Of a DNA stretch of 64,000 bases, positions 56,711 to 64,000 are shown piece by piece. Position 1 is the stretch's first letter, and every line of letters begins with the position of its first letter. Source of the DNA: Metridium senile (taxonomy: Eukaryota > Cnidaria > Anthozoa > Actiniaria > Metridiidae); contig OX459108.1 in the NCBI GenBank assembly GCA_949775045.1, positions 6,203,961-6,267,960 of the forward strand, read 5' to 3'. The notes under the pieces are model-generated. The model was not told where the DNA came from, did not search any database, and worked only from the letters and a program-made list of their open reading frames with translations. Position numbers and translations under genes: made by a program.

Positions 56711-56937
56711 ACAGTGTGACGCACAGTCCTGTGGCCACCCAAGAAACGTTTGAGAAAGTTAGCCAATCAGCGTGCAAGAATTTTTTTTTTTTTATTGACA
56801 GGATCGTCTGCACATAAACAGATTATCGAAAGTAGGGAACCTATTTCATACAAAGTGGTGAAGATGAGCGAGGTTTTTATGTGGTTAAGAATTTTCTCAA
56901 AAGTTTCTTGGGTGGCCACGTTACTGCACGTCACTGT
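56711..56937. mobile_element. 227-bp MITE with ACAGTG termini
   Basis: ACAGTGTGACGCACAGT, then GTGGCCACCCAAGAAACGTT on the left are mirrored by AAAGTTTCTTGGGTGGCCAC and ACTGCACGTCACTGT on the right. CAGTG ends suggest a Tc1/mariner-like origin. Non-coding. Confidence 0.7.
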
Positions 56938-56999
56938 TAGTAAAACAAGTAACACAATCAATCATGCAACTCTGCCTTTATTGTAGAAAACTTAACTTA

Positions 57000-59914
57000 A
57001 TCATCATTCAAAATATTGTAATCAATTGTAAATCACAAGACATCTACAAGGAGGGTTGAACACACAATCAAACCAACAGACATTAAAAACAGTCATGTTG
57101 ACCAAAAACATTAGAGGATATCAGATATTACATTAGAATGGATTCCACAAATATCACCATTCCTTACTTTCACAATAACTATAATGCCTTCTTTATTATT
57201 TTTTTTAGGCTTAGATAATGTAATTCAAATCGAACAAATTTGAAATACAAGATCTACTCCCTAGGTATTATGGGTATGTGAAAGTAGAAAATAAGGTAAA
57301 ATTACTGGATATTACATTGGAATATATTCTAATCATATCACTTTTAACCACAAGCATCATTGGCATCACAACTATTTATTCCTTTGTAACCAAATCAAAA
57401 TTATCAATCTTTTTCTAGTCATTACTCCCTCATCAAAATCTAAAAATACAGTACCATCATTATATTACAACAGACAAAGATTGAAAGAATATGAGCACAT
57501 CACTGTGATTGATCACAATATGCTTGACTTGTGAACACACATTATGAGGTGCAGATTTTAGGGAGGGGGGGGGGGGGGGATTTGGCTTAGTTGTCCTGCT
57601 TTTGAGCAGAAAAGTCTTTAAATCTTATCATTTGTTTGAATATCAAAGTGATTTTGGCAAGGGCACAAAACAGTCACCCCCTCTCATCCTCCCTGGATCC
57701 ACACCTGATCATTGCGCATATTCTTTCAACCTCAACCCTCCTTACTTTCATATATATTACAAGTACACTTGATTTGATATATAACTCTTGCTCTTGATGT
57801 AAAGAAATATATTATGATCATCATTTTATAGAAAACGTAAATCTGTATGAGGTGTAGAACCCTATTCGTTGAACTATATTATTTTTGTTGTATAAGACTG
57901 CTTTGAATCAACACTTGATGGCCAATTCACATTCACAGTTGGGCTAGCATTGTACAAGAACCTTACAGTTTCATTTAACACTAATCATTGAATCTTGTTT
58001 GTTGCAGTTCACTACCTGCTTGGCAGAGATTTCCTTATTTTCCCCTCTAGAAGGAAAAGAAACCTGTGCATGGAGCTGCTAGATATTATTAGAGTGATCA
58101 TGCATAAATGTATTTGCAACATTTCAACGTCATTGTATAATTACATGCAATGCAATTCAAACTTGTTATAATGGGTTTGAAGTTAATTCATGTTAATTAA
58201 TACGTCCAAAGTTGTAGATGAGCTTGAGAAATCTCTGCCAAGCATGGAAGGAGTTCACAAATACTATTGTTTGAATAGCCATTGTGTAATCAGCTGAACT
58301 GCAAGTTTACTGTTATAAATGCTATTTTGAAGAATTTGAAATGTGTAGAAGAGTTAGATTAATGGAGTAGTTAGCTGAACTCTAAAGCCTTAATTATCAC
58401 GCCCAACTATGAACCCAAATTTGACCTTCCACAACTCAGTAATCAGAACCTAATTTACTACTACAACAACAAGTTATTTCAACATCAGCTACGCCATGTT
58501 AGTAAGCTTGGTTGTTATGGTTACCAGTCGCTAAAGAAAACAAATTACATAATATTAGTCATTAATTTATGGTGAGTTTCTTCCCAAGGAATTTTACATT
58601 AAAGTTGGTTAAGGAAATGTAATATTCAGGTTTGTCAGTAATAAGGACTTATGAATAATTGAAGTGAGTTTCTTTGTACTGTGAATGACAGCTGTCAATA
58701 TTAGATGAAGAGCACCAAGTTAAAGCAATTTGTTAAAGTAATGAATGATGCTATACAAATAGACAATTAACAAGATACAAACATCAAAACATGCAGTCGT
58801 AGAAGAACCCAATAGTAGCAGACTCCATACAGACTCTCAACAATGTACATCTTAAATGAGAAGTCTTTGCAAGCAACATCCGTTACATGGGTTCTACTTT
58901 ATAGATTCTCTTTCTAACAATACAAATAAAAATGCATTTTTACCAACAGACAAAGGCCCACTTGAATGAAAACCGGTACAAATTGATTTCGATTTGATGA
59001 ATTAGTAAAAGAACTAACTGGTCTTCTCCAAACAAATCACATTCTAAGCTGATTATTACAGAGAAATTGTTGTTGAACACATAAAAGCATTAAAGTGTTA
59101 TTAAGTGACATCAATAGTTAATACCATTCCTCTGTTTTGAATGCAAAGATGTGTTTAACCATTTTCAGATTAAGCAATTTTCATTCAAGTGTGCATTTAA
59201 GTAACAACATCTCTCACCAAAAGGCAACATTTCAGATTTTGTATAACACTTTCTATTAAAAATAAAACTTTCAATTTTCTAAAAAACTTAAAATGGGAGG
59301 CCAATATCCAGTATTCGCTCATTGCAGTTTGACAGAGTCTTAAAACACCTACACATGAAAGTAACACTTCAAAAGAGAAAATTGCTTTCTCTTGCTTTTG
59401 CTTTCATGTGGGATGACAATGGTTACAGTTAAACTACCATAGGCACTGAGCATGCTCAGTTCGCAATATGCAAACTCGTTTGTTTCTATAATAATCAGGG
59501 TTAATAAAAATATCACATACCACTGTGTGAATGTATTATTAGGCGTTATATATATATATATTTGTATAAAAGTTGTATAAAATTTTGTTTTATAATTCCC
59601 CACTACTAAGTGGGATTACTTTCTATCAAAAATACCATTTATTGCAGCTACAATTTATAATTCATTTTGACGTCATGTTGCTGCACTAGTCACTCATTCA
59701 TACTATAAATTTGTTGTACTATTTCTCATTTTGTTAATTTGGTCTATTCATTTTATATCAATCAATTCCTACTATTATGTTGTAAAATTTGTAAATAATC
59801 ACAAAGCTAAAATATTGAATCATTGTTTTTGACCAGCACTACCATCACAAATATTGCCATTGCAATAGACTATCATGACGGTCAACATGCAACCTGTCTC
59901 TTTGTCAGCCCACC
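57000..59914 (-). other. Probable 3' UTR of the quaking-like gene, with ACUAAY motifs
   Basis: AT-rich, non-coding, directly downstream of the stop at 59915-59917. On the minus strand ACTAAC/ACTAAT occurs at 58498-58503, 58554-58559 and 59001-59006; the second is next to a TAAT half-site. These fit the quaking response element core ACUAAY with a YAAY half-site and could allow autoregulation. A GGATCCAG-type MITE lies at 57548-57712. Several AATAAA candidates exist (for example 57192-57197 and 56976-56981), so the transcript end is unknown. Confidence 0.4.
57548..57712. repeat. MITE-like repeat with GGATCCA end and G-run
   Basis: AGGTGCAGATTTTAGGGAGG plus a run of about 14 G is mirrored by CCCCCTCTCATCCTCCCTGG and ATCCACACCT. 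Related to the GGCGGATCC family. Confidence 0.5.
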
Positions 59915-62900
59915 TTATCGTTGGTATGGGTGTTCTCTGATTGCCCTTCTGGGTTTTACTGCACCTACAAGTACAAATGTCATACCAAAGCAGACCTAAG
60001 TAGGCAGCTGAGGGGCTGTGTTAATCGTAACACAAAGGACAAATAGAGGACAAGTATATCTAATACTCATTAATTATTCATGAAGGTAACAACCAATCCC
60101 AGAAATGTATTTGTACCACATGCCGTACTTTAAAACTTCATTGAAATTGACTTTTCTTAGAAATACATTTCAAAGTCATAGGAATTTAAAATAAAAACAA
60201 ACGTAACAAGGACAAAACATTAACTGTGCATGCAATAATTAATGAGTATTAGAATACTGCAACTGAGATTTGAAACATTACTCAGATACTAAACTTAGAA
60301 TAGGGTTTAATTCTATAACTCCTGGGCCAAGTTGTTCAAAGCCTGTTCAGTGCTAATCCTGGTTTATCTCTTAACAAAACCCATGGAGTTAATCTTGGTT
60401 TAACACTTCTAGAACAACAACTGGGCTCTGGGAGGTTTTTTTTCTGGGTGAGATTATTTCATACAGATTTCCAAATTATTTTGCTTAATCATATTTTAAT
60501 GAAACTTTGTTCAAAATAAGCTAAATTGTGAGTCAAGATAATTATCTATAAAAACAAATCAAGAAGTTTCCATATTTTAGAAATTTCAATTCTTCAGTTT
60601 CATGTTATTTAGCACTGCTGTACAAGTGCAATTTGGCCTTGAGTCAAAGTAAATTCATATGTGTTTTCTATTGGGATAACATGTTTCTGTGCTTTGCATG
60701 CATGAAATATTTTTACAATTCAGGCCTGTGCAAATGCACCTTTTGTCAAATAGTACAGTGGTGCTAGATAATGTGAAACTGGAGTAGTTCAGATTGAATT
60801 ACACAATGATTACACAATGAAGACCACTGTGGTCATTGCAGTGCTGTTGATAATTCTTTAAATTTACAAAAGCACTTGACACTTTTATCAAAAACACTCG
60901 AGTAATCATCTACTGCCTTAACTTACAAGTGTTTCTACACATTTCTTTGCTTACAACAGCTACATGTACACCTAATTACAAGAGCATTGTCCTGGCATTG
61001 ATTTAAAGAGAAAAGAAGATCACTCAAGCTGGCATCTTTTTTTGTTTAATTCCTAATGTAACAACATTCTTGCAATTAGATGTACAGTCACAATTAAAGG
61101 TTTTACAGTCAAAACACTTCACCCATGAACACATCTTGGTTGATTGTTCCAATATTCAAAATGATCATTAAAAATGAATATTCAAATATTCAAAATCAAT
61201 ATTCAATAATTAAAAATGAATTTTCGTATATTTACACAAGCAAACTCTATTTGATAAAAAACTAAATATTCCTTTCTATTATTGGATATTGTGTATTTTC
61301 AACTTTCAAACCAAAGAATCAAATATTGAAAAATCAATTTTCATTTGAAAAATAGATTATCGTTTCCAATATTCAGATATTGTTTAAACCTTTAGTGTTC
61401 ATGCGTGAAGTGTGTTGACTGTAATCCATCCTTATATCCGTTCAATTGCTGATAGTGGTCAATAGTGAGGCATGGCAATTGTAGTTCTCTTTCTCTTACC
61501 CAGTATTGATGGTTCAAGTAATGCATGGTAATCCAGAACTGTTCCTGGACGAGCGCCATAAGGGAATTCAAGTCCTGCTAGCTGGGTATGGTAAGCTGCT
61601 GGTACTAATAACAAATACATATTGATTAATAAGCAAAGATATATTAATAAATGGACGCAAGGAAATTATCTTCACTTGTGCTATTCATGAGATATTGAGA
61701 TAAAACACGAGGATATACATAATATATCTCCAAGCAACCATGTATTAATCTATTTATTACATAACTGACAGAGTTTTAAATCAATATATTATTTCAAAAT
61801 GTTGAAAACAAAGACACGTGTGATAAATAGAAATATCAACACAAGACACATGTGATATTATTTTTTTCAGTGTTCGAAATCCCCTTAAAAAACTCATTAA
61901 TAATTCATTAGAAATTGACAAAAGAAATCGTAACCATGACTAGTGTTTTAAATCCTGATAAAGATTCACCCTAATTTACATAAACTTTAACCTGGATCTT
62001 CTCTAATAAACTTTCATAAATCCTTGATTTTTTTTTGACAAAAACACAAAATATAGGTTGGAGTTTTTTAAGCCGTCAATAAAAAAGGTCTAAAACACGA
62101 TTGGCTTCGCAGCATGGTTTAAATCCTGATAAAACACAGTCTGCTGCTCATTTACTAAACTATACATAACACACTATATGTTGTATAATATATATTTTTA
62201 CTATATATAGTCAATCTCAAGACAGTTGGTAGTCTTGAAATATAGTACAAATGATAGGTAAACTATATCACATTATCATTATTACTTGTATGATAGGTAA
62301 AGATATCACATGACATTATTATTATTACTTGTATTTGCCCTATGTAGTAGCTGCCAGTCGAGTTCAGTAGCTACAACATAAAAGGAAAAAAAGTCTAACT
62401 CTAGCTTCTCAAATTCATGGATAATTCTAGGAGAAAATCAAAGTTTATGCTAATATTAATCATTAGCCGATATTAATTAAGACCACTGTTATGGTACTGA
62501 TTTACATTTTTATGAATTTTAATTTAGAATTTTCATTCAATTTTTTCAGAAATTTAATTTAACTTTTTCAGAAATTTAATTTAATTTTTTCAAATATTTT
62601 AATTTAATTTTTTCAAAAAATGTTAATTTCATTTTGTCAAAAATTTAATTAGCTCTAATTTTATTCATGAATTTGAGGAAGATAATGTGAAAGTGTAGTA
62701 TTTAACCAAATAGATGGAAATAGGGCTATCAGTATGTACCTGGATGTCTTGTCAGTTGGTAACCAGCTAGTCCAGGGTGTACTGGCATACCCAGTAATCC
62801 TCCTGGAACTACTGTAGGTGGACTGGTACCTAGTGCACAACAGAACATATGATTGCAATAAACACAGCGGTCAAACGACTATGCATGCATGAAAAAAACA

Positions 62901-63684
62901 AGTGGACGTCTTTCATCGCTTTTTTCTCAAAATATAAAGAAATATACAAACATATACTCATGGTAGCTTTAAAATATAACAAAGGTTATGTACACAAAAC
63001 TTCAAGCTTTTATATTCAGGGAATTTCTTATAAATCGACTCCAAACACTGTAGTCCGAAATTCCTAATGTTTACAATGGCAAATTTATCACTGTGAAAAT
63101 TTTGCCATGCATGTGTATTTGTTTGACCCATGTGTTATTCAATATACAATATAAGGCTTATTATCTTGTACTTTCTAACAATAAAAACTGGGTTACAGAT
63201 CAAAGAGCAAAAGTAAACAGAAATAACGGCCAGTAAATGGTCAATGTCTGGCCAAATTTGGTACTTGACTGGTCAAATACAGTTTTGAACAGACATTTTG
63301 GGCGATCAATTTTTTTAAATAACTAGACTAAGAAATATATTTTGACCTTCAAACCGCATTAAGGTTTAAGTTGAATTTTGGTAAGAAATCATATGTAAAA
63401 CCCAAAATAAAATATAAACTATTTTATTCAGGACTATGACTAGTCCCCCTTGGCAATACTCTGAACAGCAGGGAAGACTTCATCAGTTGCATAAACACCG
63501 TTTAGTTTTCAACTTTAATTCAAAATTACAGTTTGCTGGATTCTAATGATACATTTAAAAGGTTGAAATAATCAACACAACATAATTTACCAAACCTACC
63601 TGCAAGACCTGGCTCCTTAAATGTCCCATTTATCAATGCAAGATCTTTTAATTGTTTCTTCTTTATTTCATCTTCTCCTTCCTC
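59915..63684 (-). CDS. QKI: Quaking-like STAR RNA-binding protein, C-terminal exons (5' part outside window)
   Basis: STAR proteins bind ACUAAY RNA and control splicing, stability and translation. Four exons on the minus strand: 63600-63684, 62740-62829, 61500-61604 and 59915-59964 (stop 59915-59917). Phases agree. The first encodes EEGEDEIKKKQLKDLALING then TF, matching the post-KH QUA2 region of QKI ([20 protein letters not shown]). The second is proline/glycine-rich. The third contains LEFPYGARPGTVLDYHALLE, like QKI EYPYTLAPATSILEYPIE. The last encodes AVKPRRAIREHPYQR, equivalent to the QKI-5 tail with its nuclear signal. The KH domain must lie right of position 64000. Retention of the last intron would give an alternative tail KRKRTTIAMPHY. 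Held out wings/QKI orthology is inferred from this tail. Confidence 0.88.
60321..60432. mobile_element. 112-bp MITE with CTGGGCC-AGTTGTTC ends
   Basis: CCTGGGCCAAGTTGTTC on the left and GAACAACAACTGGGCTCTGG on the right are inverted termini. The interior includes GTGCTAATCCTGGTTTA and TTAATCTTGGTTTAACAC, imperfectly complementary. Last intron of the quaking-like gene. Confidence 0.65.
60595..60781. repeat. Foldback with CAGTTTCATGTTATTTAGCA arms
   Basis: CAGTTTCATGTTATTTAGCACTGCTGTAC-type left arm is mirrored by GTACAGTGGTGCTAGATAAT and GTGAAACTG. The outer arms of 11331-11700 are related. Confidence 0.65.
61106..61421. mobile_element. 316-bp pogo-like MITE (CAGTCAA...TTGACTG, TA flanks)
   Basis: Left CAGTCAAAACACTTCACCCA and right TGCGTGAAGTGTGTTGACTG are inverted repeats; TA flanks both. 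The interior is built of AATATTCAAA-like AT-rich repeats. It shares terminal CAGT and TA target with the 17512-17885 element. Confidence 0.72.
62510..62650. repeat. AT-rich minisatellite, about 25-bp units
   Basis: About five units of the form AATTTAATTTTTTCAAAAATTT-like sequence, with substitutions. Intron of the quaking-like gene. Confidence 0.7.
62862..63120. mobile_element. Inverted relative of the 45525-45865 Mutator-like MITE
   Basis: Begins AACACAGCGGTCAAACGACTA and contains GTCTTTCATCGCTTTTTTCT, AACAAAGGTTATGTACAC, ATTCAGGGAATTTCTTATAA, ATCGACTCCAAACACTGTAG and TTTACAATGGCAAATTTA, all found in reverse complement within 45525-45865. The right TIR is decayed (GACCCATGTGTT). Flanks ATTGCAATA and ATTCAATAT are only loosely alike. 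Confidence 0.7.
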
Positions 63685-64000
63685 CTTTTAACAGAAATGA
63701 GTATTAATAAGACTTTTTAAGTATATATCTTGCTGTCACCCCACAGTGACAAACTTCCACCCAACTCTGCAATCTCTGAAAGCTTTGCAATGAGCCTCAC
63801 AATCTTGTTTTTGCAGGGTTTTTTGTATCAGATTCTCCCCTCTATCTACTGTATTTTTTTTAAACCTTAAGTCTTGGTTTCGGATATTCAAAACAAGGGT
63901 GTTGACATCTCAACATGTCTCTGATTATACCATTCAACCAAATATAGGCTATGAGTTTCAAGTTGTGCAAAAGCAAAAAAATTGAAATCCAGGTTAAGAT

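Overview
The window is intron-rich, AT-rich animal nuclear DNA. It carries four recognisable genes or gene parts on the minus strand, one RING-finger remnant on the plus strand, and a dense population of non-autonomous transposons, SINEs, satellites and microsatellites. Exon structure and protein similarity are close to deuterostome orthologues. The abundance of TRIM-type RING genes, foldback elements and AT-rich introns suggests an invertebrate, most likely a cnidarian. That taxonomic guess is inference; no sequence here fixes it.

Layout from left to right. Positions 1-2500 hold no gene, only repeats and a near-perfect palindrome. Positions 3144-15358 (minus) are a complete 20-exon importin-alpha gene of the KPNA2 type, 520 codons, with a candidate poly(A) signal near 2520. 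About 160 bases upstream of its ATG, on the opposite strand, lies a TRIM-like RING/B-box exon (15519-16121) with no in-frame ATG, truncated by a GTAA repeat, probably a gene remnant. Positions 16122-21255 hold repeats, including a tRNA-derived SINE and a 144-bp dimeric satellite. Positions 21256-23523 (minus) are an intact single-exon TRIM-NHL gene of 755 residues (RING, two B-boxes, coiled coil, filamin-like domain, NHL repeats). Positions 23524-31605 are a transposon-rich desert with a possible LTR, a giant inverted repeat of about 2.6 kb, a 1.14-kb element flanked by a perfect 9-bp duplication that contains a broken helicase fragment, and another TIR element with a small CxxC ORF.

Positions 31606-55080 (minus) are a complete SPAG17 gene (ciliary central-pair protein, PF6 orthologue). 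I could trace 26 exons whose summed length is 6636 nt, exactly 2212 codons including the stop. All introns fit GT-AG except the last, which is an almost textbook U12-type AT-AC intron. Missing it would give a wrong, shortened C-terminus. A match to the RFX X-box consensus lies about 100 bp upstream of the start, as expected for a motile-cilium gene. Positions 59915-63684 (minus) are the last four coding exons of a quaking-like STAR RNA-binding protein gene, whose KH domain lies beyond the right edge. Its final exon encodes a QKI-5-like nuclear tail.

The genes do not form a functional unit; they are ordinary neighbouring eukaryotic loci (nuclear import, ubiquitin ligase, cilium, RNA processing). 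The most distinctive observations are the U12 intron of SPAG17, a six-copy 74-bp tandem array that multiplies a splice donor inside SPAG17, the 144-bp higher-order satellite, and a group of long-TIR elements with 9-bp target-site duplications, one carrying helicase-like coding remains.
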